Shown here piece by piece: positions 15,717 through 22,380 of a DNA stretch of 30,782 bases. Position 1 is the stretch's first letter. Every line of letters starts with the position of its first letter. The stretch is from positions 1 through 30,782 of IMG/VR virus record IMGVR_UViG_3300031825_000371. The stretch is one strand, 5' to 3'. The stretch comes from a virus. The translations under genes were made by a program, and so were the position numbers. The notes under the pieces are model-generated. The model worked only from the letters and a program-made list of their open reading frames with translations. It had not been told where the DNA came from and did not search any database.

Positions 15717-17254
15717 TCCGCCGCCTCCCCGGGCTCGCCGTCCGTCGCGCCGAACAGCGGCCCGGCGTCGACCGCGCCGCCGCGGCGCTCGGCCTTCGCC
15801 TTGGCGGCGGCCGCCTTGCGGGTCGCCGGGCCTTCGGTGACGAGCGCCATCCGGCGGCGGATGTCGGCGGCGTACCGTTCCTCACGCTCGACGAGCACGG
15901 CGCGGCAGCCCTCGCGGAACGCCGCCTCGCCCGTGGTGCCGGTGCCGGCGAACGGGTCGAGCACCACGCCGCCCGGCGGCGTCACGAGCCGCACCAGCCA
16001 CCGCATCAGGTCGACCGGCTTGATCGTCGGGTGGCCCGAGCCGAGCCGGTCGTCGGCATCCGCCTTGGCCGAGTAGAAGAACCGGGCCGCCGAGCCGGAA
16101 TCGCCGTGGAAGGTGCTGCCCGCCTCGTCGCGGTTGCCCGCGAAGGCACCGTAGGTGTTGCGGAACTTGTCGGATCCGCGCGTCCGCACCGGCGCGTAAG
16201 CACCCGCCTCGGCCGGGAACGCCGCCACCACCCCGTCGCTGCCGTCGTGGATCAGGTTCGCCGGGTGGCGCCCCACGTTCGGATCGCGCCCCGGTTCTTC
16301 GTCCGCTTGGCGTGGGCCGCCGATGCCGCCGCCGTAGACCTCGCTGCGATTTTTGGGCAGAGAGGCCGGCACGGTCTTCGATGACCCCACCCGGCACCCG
16401 TCGATGTTGAGTGCCCCGGTCCCGTAGCGCAGCACGGTCTCCGCCACGGTCCCCTCGAGCGGCTTGCGCGCCAGCACGATCGGTTCGAACGCGGGCTTGA
16501 GCGCGGTGCCGAAGCCCTGCCAGCGCTCGGCCTCGGCCGTCGCGGGCGCCGTCACGGTCGGCACGAACACCCGCCCGTTGGTCTTTTCCCAGCCCGCCTT
16601 GTGCTGGTCCGCGCCGGGGATCATCCGTTTGACCGGTGCGCCCTCGGCGAGCACGCGCCGCTTCGCGCCGGCCGCCTTGTCGATCCCCTTCGCCACGTCG
16701 TGGTTCTTCGGGAACCTCGTCCCGTAGACCCACGCCAAGATCCCCTCGAAGCCGATGAGGTCGGCGATCCTGAGGAAGGCGTCGCGCTGCGCGTCGTCGA
16801 GGCTCTCGACGAAGCGGCGCACCTCCGGCACGAGGTCGAACATGTCGCCGATCGAGTCGCGCATCTCGAAGCCGGCCGTCTCGATCGCCGTGGCGAGGTG
16901 GTGGTAGGAGCGCGTGCCGCCGAAGGCGACGACGTGGCCGCCGGGCTTCAGCACCCGCAGCACCGCGCGCCAGAAGGCCGGGTCGAACGCCGTCTCGCCC
17001 GTATCCCAGGCCTGCCCCATGAAGCCGGCCGAGGCGCGCGCGTAGGCGCCGGTCGCGCCCTCCCGCGTGCCGGCATAGTCCTTCGCCGGCGCCGCGCCCG
17101 CCTTGCCGAAGCGCTTCCCGATCGAGACGAGCGCATAGGGCGGGTCGCACACCACGGCGTCGATCGACGCCGCGGCGAACCCGGCCAGCACGTCCCGGCT
17201 GTCGCCGACGTGCAGCACGACCCGACCGTCGAGGAGGGATTCGGGGGCTGTCAT
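15713..17254 (-). CDS. DNA methyltransferase, N6-adenine/N4-cytosine (beta motif order)
   Basis: A 513-residue protein from the ATG at 17254. Motif IV DPPY lies at 37-40 and motif I DPFAGTGTT at 433-441, so catalytic motif precedes the SAM-binding motif, as in beta-class enzymes such as CcrM. GHPTIKPVDLMRWLVRLV just before motif I is the conserved motif X region. The roughly 390 residues between are far larger than usual and should hold the target recognition domain. A basic tail follows motif I. DPPY is most often N6-adenine, but the base is not certain. No restriction enzyme is adjacent, so it is probably solitary and protects phage DNA or alters host methylation. Confidence 0.92.
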   Translation of the reverse strand: MTAPESLLDGRVVLHVGDSRDVLAGFAAASIDAVVCDPPYALVSIGKRFGKAGAAPAKDYAGTREGATGAYARASAGFMGQAWDTGETAFDPAFWRAVLRVLKPGGHVVAFGGTRSYHHLATAIETAGFEMRDSIGDMFDLVPEVRRFVESLDDAQRDAFLRIADLIGFEGILAWVYGTRFPKNHDVAKGIDKAAGAKRRVLAEGAPVKRMIPGADQHKAGWEKTNGRVFVPTVTAPATAEAERWQGFGTALKPAFEPIVLARKPLEGTVAETVLRYGTGALNIDGCRVGSSKTVPASLPKNRSEVYGGGIGGPRQADEEPGRDPNVGRHPANLIHDGSDGVVAAFPAEAGAYAPVRTRGSDKFRNTYGAFAGNRDEAGSTFHGDSGSAARFFYSAKADADDRLGSGHPTIKPVDLMRWLVRLVTPPGGVVLDPFAGTGTTGEAAFREGCRAVLVEREERYAADIRRRMALVTEGPATRKAAAAKAKAERRGGAVDAGPLFGATDGEPGEAAE

Positions 17255-17418
17255 CACTGCCTCACCGGCAATGGTGCACAGTAGCCGCAATAAATGTTGC
17301 CACACCGCTTCTTGAATACTTGCTTGTCCGTAGATACATCAGCCCGCGCCACTTCCCCCCGTGAATGGAGGAAGGGCAACGACACTGACCAATCTCCACC
17401 CCAGAGGATCGATGCACG

Positions 17419-17769
17419 ATGACGAACTATTCTATGACCGACCGGTGCGAACTTCACGAAGCGCTCGGCAACCTCAGAGACAAGCTCCTTCACCACGACA
17501 GCTTGAAGGATGTGAAGTTTGCCGAGTTTCGCGAGAAAGCCCTGATCCGAATGGGCCTCGCACCACTTCAGCCTGACGATCCTTCCTTCCCGCTCGATGC
17601 GCCGATGCAGCGCATTCTTCGGAAGCTCTCCCATCCGACGGCCCAGTATTCCGTTCTGGACGCGATCTGCGGCGACGAGTCGGGGTATCCGGGCAGGCCA
17701 GAGATATTGGCGGCCCTCCTCGCCGATATTGACGAGGCGCGAGAGAATATTCAGGCCGGAGCCTACTAG
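17419..17769 (+). CDS. Unknown protein on opposite strand between two methyltransferases (moron-like)
   Basis: A 116-residue protein (MTNYSMTDRCELHEALGN). It is acidic and mostly helical with no membrane segment; no family recognised. Codon positions favour this strand: third positions are richer in G/C than first positions, which is the reverse for the overlapping minus-strand frame. Local GC is clearly lower than in the flanking methyltransferase genes. A GAGG lies 11 bases upstream of the ATG, and a weak promoter-like pair (TTGAAT at 17312, TACATC at 17335, spacer 17) precedes it. Orientation against the operon, lower GC and possible own promoter are features of a phage moron gene. Confidence 0.55.
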   Translation: MTNYSMTDRCELHEALGNLRDKLLHHDSLKDVKFAEFREKALIRMGLAPLQPDDPSFPLDAPMQRILRKLSHPTAQYSVLDAICGDESGYPGRPEILAALLADIDEARENIQAGAY

Positions 17770-17792
17770 GCGCAGCGTGCCGTTGTTCCCCC

Positions 17793-19790
17793 TCACTCCG
17801 CCGCCTCCCGCGCGACCGCGAGGTCGGCGCAGTTGGCGGCGACGAGGGCAGCGGCGACCTGCGGGCAGACGCTGTTGCCGATCTTGTGGCGCTGCTCAGT
17901 ATCGTTGAGCACGCGCCCGTCGTGCGGCGCGGCCAGGACGTAGCTGTCCGGAAAGCCCTGCGCCCGGGCGAGCTCGCGCGGCGTCAGCATGCGCATGCCG
18001 ATGTCGACGATGACGTAGGTCTCGCCGCGCACCGTCACGGTCACGAGGTCGCCGCCGTCCCAGCATCCGTGCCGCCGCAGGAAGTCCGCGACCTGACGGG
18101 CGCGCGTCAGTTGCGCGTCGGCGAGCGGCGGCGGACCCGCCGTCGCCTCGGCGAGGCCGAACCGCGCCTTCGAGGTCACGGTGAGCGACGGCTCGTCGAT
18201 CGCCGCGCTCTGTCCGCCCGTCGAGTAGTAGGCCGTCATCAGCGGCAGCGTGACGACCGCCGCGTGCTGGCCGCCGGCGCAGACCGCCGGCACCGGCGCC
18301 TCGGCGGCGCCGCCACGGCGCTCGCTGCCCTTCATCGACAGCATGTGCGCGGCAACGACGCCTTGCGTGCTGCCCTTGCCAACGAGCGTCGACATCGCCT
18401 CGTCGGCGGCATGGCCGACCATGTCGGTGTTGTGCTGCGCGAGATAGACCGCGGCGAGGTCTCCGCCATTGCCGGTCGGAACGCCGGTCGGCATCGCCTC
18501 GTCGATCGCCCGCGTGCGCGGGTCCTGCCCGGGCCGCTCGCCGTAGCGCGGCACCAGGTAGGGCACGACGATGCCGTTCGTGTCCTTCCGGCTCGCCGTG
18601 ACCGTGTGGTGCGCCTCGTCGGCCGGCCGGCTGGCGCCGCCCTGCTGGCCGTAGCTGACGAACGGCGCGGCGACGGCCTCGACAAGAGCATGCCGCGGCG
18701 CGGTGGTGACCACGCGCGTCGGTTCGTCAACAGACGCCGAGCGATCGCCACCGCCGGCCCCCTCGCCGTAGTACGCTTGGAGATGCGGCACGACCAAACC
18801 GTGCGCGTCGCGCGCTGCCGCGACGGTGCGGAACGCCTCGCCGGCCGCCTGCCCGCGGAACCCGTCGCCACCGTGGTTGCAGGTGACGATGAAGGGCTCG
18901 GCCGCGGCGAGCACGTAGCGCTGCACGCCCTTGGCGATGCGCGCCTCAGTCTTCGGGGCGAGCGGCCGGATGATGCGCACGCCCGTCGCCGCCGTGTAGT
19001 CCTTCGATTCCGCCTTGGTCAGGAAGATCGACGGGCAGGGCCGGTCCCAGTCGATGATGTCGGCCGCCACCGGCCAAGGCGCGAGTTCCCCGCTCGCCAC
19101 CTCCGGCGAGCCCGGCCTGCCGTGCGTCGCCGCCGGCCAGACGATCTCACCCTCGAGCGCGGCGATGAGGCAAAGCCGCTTGCGGATGGTCGGCGAGCCC
19201 TTGGTGCAAGCGCGGATCTCCCGCCACTCGACGCGCCGGTAGCTGTAGCGCTTCAGCTCGGCGACCCAGGCGTCGAAGGTCTCGCCCTCGCGATCGGGAT
19301 CTGGTCGCCGGCCGCCGCGCCCGTCGTCGATGAGCGGCCCCCACTTCCGGAATTCCTCGACGTTCTCTAGGAAGATCCAGCGCGGCCGCTGCTCGGGCCG
19401 AAGTTCCTTCAGCCACCGCATCAGCACCCACGCGAGATCGCGCACCGACGGCGAGACGGGCGCGCCGCCCTTCGCCTTCGAGTGATGCCGGCAGTCCGGG
19501 CTCATCCACAGCAAGCCGATGCGGCGGCCGCCGACCAGCTCGCGCAGCGACACCTTCCAGACGTTGTGCGGCAGGTGCAGCGTGGCCGGGTGGTTCGCCG
19601 TGTGCATCGCGAGCGCGGCGGGATCGTGGTTGATCGCGATGTCGGGCGAGCGCCCGAGCGCCCACTCGATGCCGAGGCTCGCCCCGCCGCCGCCGGCAAA
19701 GGCGTCAACGATGAGCTCGTCGCCCGGCACCACGCCGACCGGCAGCCGCGGCGCACCGATCTCCCCGAAGAGGTCCGTCGCGGCGCGCAT
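17793..19790 (-). CDS. DNA (cytosine-5) methyltransferase with seven internal repeats
   Basis: A 665-residue protein from the ATG at 19790. C5-methyltransferase motifs in order: I DAFAGGGGASLG (29-40), IV MSPDCRHHSKAKGG with catalytic Cys100, VI LENVEEF (141-147), VIII SPTIRKRLCLIA (199-210), and IX/X MLTPRELARAQGFPDSY to IGNSVCPQVAAALVAAN (601-652). Between VIII and IX, residues 299-547 hold seven imperfect repeats of 32-36 residues, each with an aromatic/Gly start, a DEP/DEA turn and a TVT-HALV-like end. This replaces an ordinary target recognition domain. It is probably a solitary phage methyltransferase. Its start overlaps the TSCPD gene stop. Confidence 0.93.
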   Translation of the reverse strand: MRAATDLFGEIGAPRLPVGVVPGDELIVDAFAGGGGASLGIEWALGRSPDIAINHDPAALAMHTANHPATLHLPHNVWKVSLRELVGGRRIGLLWMSPDCRHHSKAKGGAPVSPSVRDLAWVLMRWLKELRPEQRPRWIFLENVEEFRKWGPLIDDGRGGRRPDPDREGETFDAWVAELKRYSYRRVEWREIRACTKGSPTIRKRLCLIAALEGEIVWPAATHGRPGSPEVASGELAPWPVAADIIDWDRPCPSIFLTKAESKDYTAATGVRIIRPLAPKTEARIAKGVQRYVLAAAEPFIVTCNHGGDGFRGQAAGEAFRTVAAARDAHGLVVPHLQAYYGEGAGGGDRSASVDEPTRVVTTAPRHALVEAVAAPFVSYGQQGGASRPADEAHHTVTASRKDTNGIVVPYLVPRYGERPGQDPRTRAIDEAMPTGVPTGNGGDLAAVYLAQHNTDMVGHAADEAMSTLVGKGSTQGVVAAHMLSMKGSERRGGAAEAPVPAVCAGGQHAAVVTLPLMTAYYSTGGQSAAIDEPSLTVTSKARFGLAEATAGPPPLADAQLTRARQVADFLRRHGCWDGGDLVTVTVRGETYVIVDIGMRMLTPRELARAQGFPDSYVLAAPHDGRVLNDTEQRHKIGNSVCPQVAAALVAANCADLAVAREAAE

Positions 19791-20113
19791 CACGGTGCCT
19801 CCCCGCCGATCCCGAGCTCGGCCAGCGCATCGACCAGCGCACCGCACGCCCCGGCCGCGAAGCCCGCCTCGTCGCGCGTCACCGCCTTGAGGATCGTCTC
19901 GAGCGACGCGCCGTGCTGCAGCGCGATCGACAGCACCACGGCGGCGTCGCGCGCGATCGCCTGAAGCGGCATTCCCGATTTTGTGGCGGTGAGGAACACC
20001 TCACCCACCCGCCCGTCGGCGTAGAACCCGACGCTCCCGGTGTAGAGGTGCCCCGCGTGCACGAACTCGAACGTCTCGGCCGGCCGCCTGGGCGGCAGCG
20101 TCTCGCGCGTCAT
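19790..20113 (-). CDS. Stand-alone TSCPD-domain protein (ribonucleotide reductase C-terminal module-like)
   Basis: A 107-residue protein (MTRETLPPRRPAETFEFVHA). FYADGRVGEVFLTATKSGMP, then a helix with DAAVVLSIALQHGASLETI, matches the TSCPD module found at the C-terminus of B12-dependent ribonucleotide reductases. No catalytic reductase domain is in the window, so this is an isolated module. The last 35 residues are helical with one cysteine. Starts and stops overlap neighbours (ATGA and TGATG). Known stand-alone copies have no established function; a role in dNTP metabolism or as a regulator is speculation. Confidence 0.7.
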   Translation of the reverse strand: MTRETLPPRRPAETFEFVHAGHLYTGSVGFYADGRVGEVFLTATKSGMPLQAIARDAAVVLSIALQHGASLETILKAVTRDEAGFAAGACGALVDALAELGIGGEAP

Positions 20114-20797
20114 GCCGTCACCCGCCCGGGCTTCGGCGCGCCGGCGGCCGCTTCGCCCGTCTGCCGCCGCAGCCGCTCCGAGGGCGGCGCCGTCAGGCCC
20201 GCGAGGCAACCCGCGCAATAGGACTGCCCGGCCACCGTCGGCGCGCCGCACCAGCGCTTGTCATCGAGCGGCACGGGCGCCCCCCCCCCAGAGCGGCCGG
20301 CGGCAGCGCTCGAACAAGGCGTCGAGGGCGGAGAAGGGGATGCCGGCTTCGCCGGCGGCAGTGGGCAGTCGGCAATCGGCAGTCGGAGGAAAGGCGGCGT
20401 CGAGACCGGACTTCGGCGGTGCGCGCCGCACCCGCACGACACCCTCTTCCGACTGCCCACTGCCCACTGCCGACTGCCGATCTCGCCCAACCTTCGCCAG
20501 GCTCACCGGCCCCGCATGCACCTGCGCGGACCGCGTCCGCCCGCCGGCCGCCGAGCGGTCGTTCTTCGGCCGCCGCAGCACGTGCATGGTGCTGCCCGCC
20601 GCCTTCGGCACCACGGTCCGGCCCGGGCGCGCCGTGCCGGACAGGCCGTTGCGGTGCACGAAGCCGGCGATCGCGTTCCGCGTCGTGTCGAGCGCGGCGG
20701 CGATGACGTCGAAGGACCGGTGTTCCGCGAGCATCCGCTCGACGGCGGCGAGGCGGTCGGCGAAGGGCGCCTCGCGCCAATAGCGGGCGCCGCTCAT
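20110..20797 (-). CDS. GcrA-family cell cycle regulator, split by a G10 frameshift
   Basis: From the ATG at 20797 the protein has a GcrA-type N-terminal DNA-binding region: VIAAALDTTRNAIAGFVHRNGLSG (written in two parts: VIAAALDTTRNAI then AGFVHRNGLSG). A basic linker follows, then the zinc-binding-like C-terminus CRRPL...WCGAP...YCAGCLAGL. That end is reached only by removing one G from the G10 run (20280-20289); as written the frame hits a stop at 20261. Repaired length is 228 residues. GcrA works with sigma70 at promoters with CcrM-methylated GANTC. The linker also carries an in-frame heptamer-repeat insertion. Sequencing error, phase variation and decay are all possible. Ends are coupled to both neighbours by ATGA overlaps. 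Confidence 0.7.
20280..20289 (-). repeat. G10 homopolymer at the gcrA-like frameshift
   Basis: Ten C on the plus strand, read as ten G in the GcrA-like gene. Nine or twelve G would join the N-terminal helix-turn-helix frame to the C-terminal cysteine-rich frame. The count decides whether a 179-residue truncated or a 228-residue full product is made. Long homopolymers are prone both to replication slippage and to sequencing error, so the cause cannot be settled from one sequence. Confidence 0.85.
20357..20478. repeat. Heptamer-repeat inverted element within the gcrA-like linker
   Basis: The left arm is four heptamers GGCAGTG/GGCAGTC/GGCAATC/GGCAGTC (20357-20384). The right arm is four heptamers GACTGCC/CACTGCC/CACTGCC/GACTGCC (20451-20478). 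The arms pair at 24 of 28 positions with a 66-base spacer. Both arms are flanked inward by a CCTCC/CTTCC-type hexamer. The element encodes the odd SAVGSGQS-like and ADCRLPTA peptides in the linker. A single arm of the same type occurs at 25121-25148. It resembles heptameric STRR-like repeats that disperse in bacterial genomes. Confidence 0.85.
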
Positions 20798-21348
20798 CGC
20801 CGCCCCCGCCCGCCCGAAAGCACCGAGAAGGCCTCGCCGCCGGCCGCGGCCACCGTCCCGCGCAGGTCGGCCACGCCGCGCGCCACGTCGGCCGCCTTGC
20901 GGTCGATCTCCTTCTGCTCGTGGCCGGTGATGACGCCGTCGTCCTCGGCCATGGCGACGGTCTGGGCGAGCTCGGCCGCGTCGCGCGCGACGGCGATGTG
21001 CGCGCTGCGGAAGCCGGGCCCGCCGCCGCTGCCGCGCGGGCCGAGGTCGCGGTCCTCGAGCTCGGCCCAGGCCTCGAGAATGTGCGACGAACCGGTCTCG
21101 GCCTGCAGCAGCAGCGCCGCCTGGATGGGGATGATCTCGACGGTGTCCGTCGTGCACCAGCGGAACACGGTCGACTTGCCGTAGCCGCAGAGCTCGCCGG
21201 CGCGCCGGTATCCGCCGGCACGCTCCACCACGTCGCGCGTTGCCGCCTTGAGGCGGAAAACCCACGCCACGGGCAGGTTCGGCCGGATATCGGAGGGCAT
21301 CCCCTCGGGCGTCCCCTCGCGGGACGCGGGCATGGCAGTGTCGCTCAC
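20794..21348 (-). CDS. HTH regulator, first gene of the leftward operon
   Basis: Up to 184 residues from a GTG at 21348; ATG codons at 21333 and 21300 are alternatives. The core LKAATRDVVERAGGYRRAG, then LCGYGKSTVFRWC and IIPIQAALLLQAETG, looks like a Cro/YdaS-type helix-turn-helix with a short dimer helix. The C-terminal half is helical (HIAVARDAAELAQTVAMAED), then Gly-rich. It opens the leftward early operon and sits beside an 8-bp inverted repeat, so autoregulation is likely. A CII-like activator or second repressor are both possible. Its stop overlaps the GcrA-like start (ATGA). Confidence 0.6.
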   Translation of the reverse strand: MSDTAMPASREGTPEGMPSDIRPNLPVAWVFRLKAATRDVVERAGGYRRAGELCGYGKSTVFRWCTTDTVEIIPIQAALLLQAETGSSHILEAWAELEDRDLGPRGSGGGPGFRSAHIAVARDAAELAQTVAMAEDDGVITGHEQKEIDRKAADVARGVADLRGTVAAAGGEAFSVLSGGRGRR

Positions 21349-21373
21349 GGGACAGGCCCCATGTTTGTCCCGT
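21347..21373. promoter_or_regulatory. Operator-like inverted repeat at the start of the leftward operon
   Basis: ACGGGACA (21347-21354) and TGTCCCGT (21366-21373) form a perfect 8-bp inverted repeat with an 11-base spacer. A further GCGGGACG half-site lies at 21376-21383 and CGCGGGACG at 21318-21326. The repeat overlaps the GTG start of the HTH gene, so a bound protein would block transcription or translation start. It is unlike the TACCGAT sites near the CI gene, pointing to a second regulator, perhaps the HTH protein itself. Confidence 0.55.
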
Positions 21374-21473
21374 AGCGGGACGGGTGGCGGAGATGCTTCA
21401 GTCGGCGCGTGGCCGATGCGTCAGGTCACGGCGGCCCGCGCTCCCGGCGCGGCGGGAGGAAGGAGGAACGGCG

Positions 21474-21869
21474 ATGCAGGACGAGCCAGCGACCTTTCGC
21501 CTGCGCGTGCGTTGCCCGCGCTGCGGCCAGAACACGACGCAGGAGCGCCCCCGGCAGAACCCGAGCGACATAGTCGAGTGCCCCGCCTGCCGGGTCCGGT
21601 TCCGCCTCGAGGAGAAACAGATCGCCGCCGCGGCGGCACGCCCGCGCCAGCCGGGCGCCGGTCCGGGGCGCCAGCCGCCCGGCCCGCGCCAGCCGCTCGA
21701 GGGCATCGATCACCGCATCGACCGGCCGGATGTCGACCGAGCCGATGCGCACGACGAGAACCGCCGCCGAGGCCGGCCCGGCAAGGCCGCCCGCCTCGCC
21801 GCCCGGGCGGCGCGGGAACCACGGCCCCCGCGCGAGCCGCCGCAGGGCGGCGAAGGTGCGGGCGAGTGA
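21474..21869 (+). CDS. Small zinc-ribbon protein
   Basis: A 131-residue ORF with an excellent ribosome binding site (AGGAGG, seven bases before the ATG). CPRCGQNT (from about residue 14) and VECPACRVRF make a two-CxxC zinc ribbon. The C-terminal two thirds are low-complexity Pro/Arg/Gly. Base composition by codon position favours this strand. An overlapping minus-strand frame (21426-21878) is open and coupled to the upstream gene by GTGA, so the strand is not fully certain. It may be a small nucleic-acid-binding phage protein; no function is assigned. Confidence 0.5.
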   Translation: MQDEPATFRLRVRCPRCGQNTTQERPRQNPSDIVECPACRVRFRLEEKQIAAAAARPRQPGAGPGRQPPGPRQPLEGIDHRIDRPDVDRADAHDENRRRGRPGKAARLAARAAREPRPPREPPQGGEGAGE

Positions 21870-21874
21870 GCGCG

Positions 21875-22060
21875 TCACGGGCGGCGGCCCTCGGCGGAGT
21901 GGATCACGAAGCCGTCGACCTCGATCGTCACCGGCGTCGTCGTGACATTGCGGACGGGCTCGAACGACACGTCGAGCGGCCGCGCATCGTACGAGGCGAC
22001 GACGGCCGCCATCTCCTCGCGGATGATCTCGCGGACGCGGGATTCGGTGAGGGTCGTCAT
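21875..22060 (-). CDS. Small protein of unknown function (61 aa)
   Basis: A 61-residue protein starting MTTLTESRVREIIREEM, with a helical N-terminus and a beta-like second half (VRNVTTTPVTIEVDGFVI). The ATG at 22060 overlaps the Cro-like gene stop (ATGA), implying co-translation from the leftward switch promoter. No family is recognised. Similar short proteins follow Cro-like genes in other prophages but without defined roles. Confidence 0.55.
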   Translation of the reverse strand: MTTLTESRVREIIREEMAAVVASYDARPLDVSFEPVRNVTTTPVTIEVDGFVIHSAEGRRP

Positions 22061-22305
22061 TCCGCGGCCTCCGAGATGGTGGTCGGACGGCGAATCGCCG
22101 GCGGCCACGCGGCCCCGGCCGGCCAGTTCGCGGAGAACCATTCGATCGCCATCACGTAGCGCCGCGTCGTCAGGTCTCGCCCGTCGGCCAGGCGACCGAG
22201 CAACTTGCCGTCGCCGAACACCTTCGACGAGACGGTCGAGCGCGTCAGACCGGCAGCCGCCGCATAGGCGTCCGCGAGGGTCAGGATGGCTTTGATCGGT
22301 TCCAT
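22057..22305 (-). CDS. Cro-like HTH regulator
   Basis: An 82-residue protein (MEPIKAILTLADAYAAAAGL). The helix pattern AAAAGLTRSTVSSKVFGDGK reads as a small helix-turn-helix, followed by LTTRRYVMAIEWFSANWP. It is transcribed away from the S24 repressor with a 75-base divergent control region between, which is the Cro position. Its promoter (TTGACC / TACCGT) leaves almost no leader, so the transcript may be near-leaderless. It would repress CI and drive the lytic state; this is inference from arrangement. Confidence 0.68.
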   Translation of the reverse strand: MEPIKAILTLADAYAAAAGLTRSTVSSKVFGDGKLLGRLADGRDLTTRRYVMAIEWFSANWPAGAAWPPAIRRPTTISEAAE

Positions 22306-22380
22306 GCGCCGGACGGTAGGGTACGGATACCGATCCGGTCAACGGTTTTCTTATCGATCGCGCAGAACGTAGGGTATGGT
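22306..22380. promoter_or_regulatory. Divergent cro-cI control region with promoter and operator motifs
   Basis: Leftward: TTGACC (22342-22337) and TACCGT (22318-22313), spacer 18, end seven bases before the Cro-like ATG. TACCGAT motifs lie at 22328-22334 and 22386-22392 (the second just inside the cI gene). A 20-bp box GGTTTTCTTATCGATCGCGC is at 22344-22363. The same promoter spacing, TACCGAT motifs and 16 of 20 bases of the box recur upstream of the plus-strand operon at 24043-24100. These are likely CI and/or Cro operators. The cI promoter itself is not clear. Confidence 0.65.

Noticed and set aside
12976-15885. Single 969-codon ORF across helicase and Toprim primase
   Set aside because: Only the part up to 14649 is protein-like; beyond that the frame is an Arg-rich shadow of the Toprim primase gene in another frame.
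17254-17796. 180-codon minus-strand ORF between the two methyltransferases
   Set aside because: End overlaps look operon-like, but third-position GC is lower than for the plus-strand ORF and the translation shows no recognisable family. Kept as a doubt in the findings.
20261-21265. 334-codon ORF taken as a single gene
   Set aside because: The part upstream of 20797 is a shadow of the HTH regulator gene; only the part from 20797 matches the GcrA family.
21426-21878. 150-codon minus-strand ORF opposite the zinc-ribbon gene
   Set aside because: It is coupled by GTGA to the 61-residue gene, but codon-position composition, the two CxxC motifs and the AGGAGG site favour the plus strand. The case is not closed.
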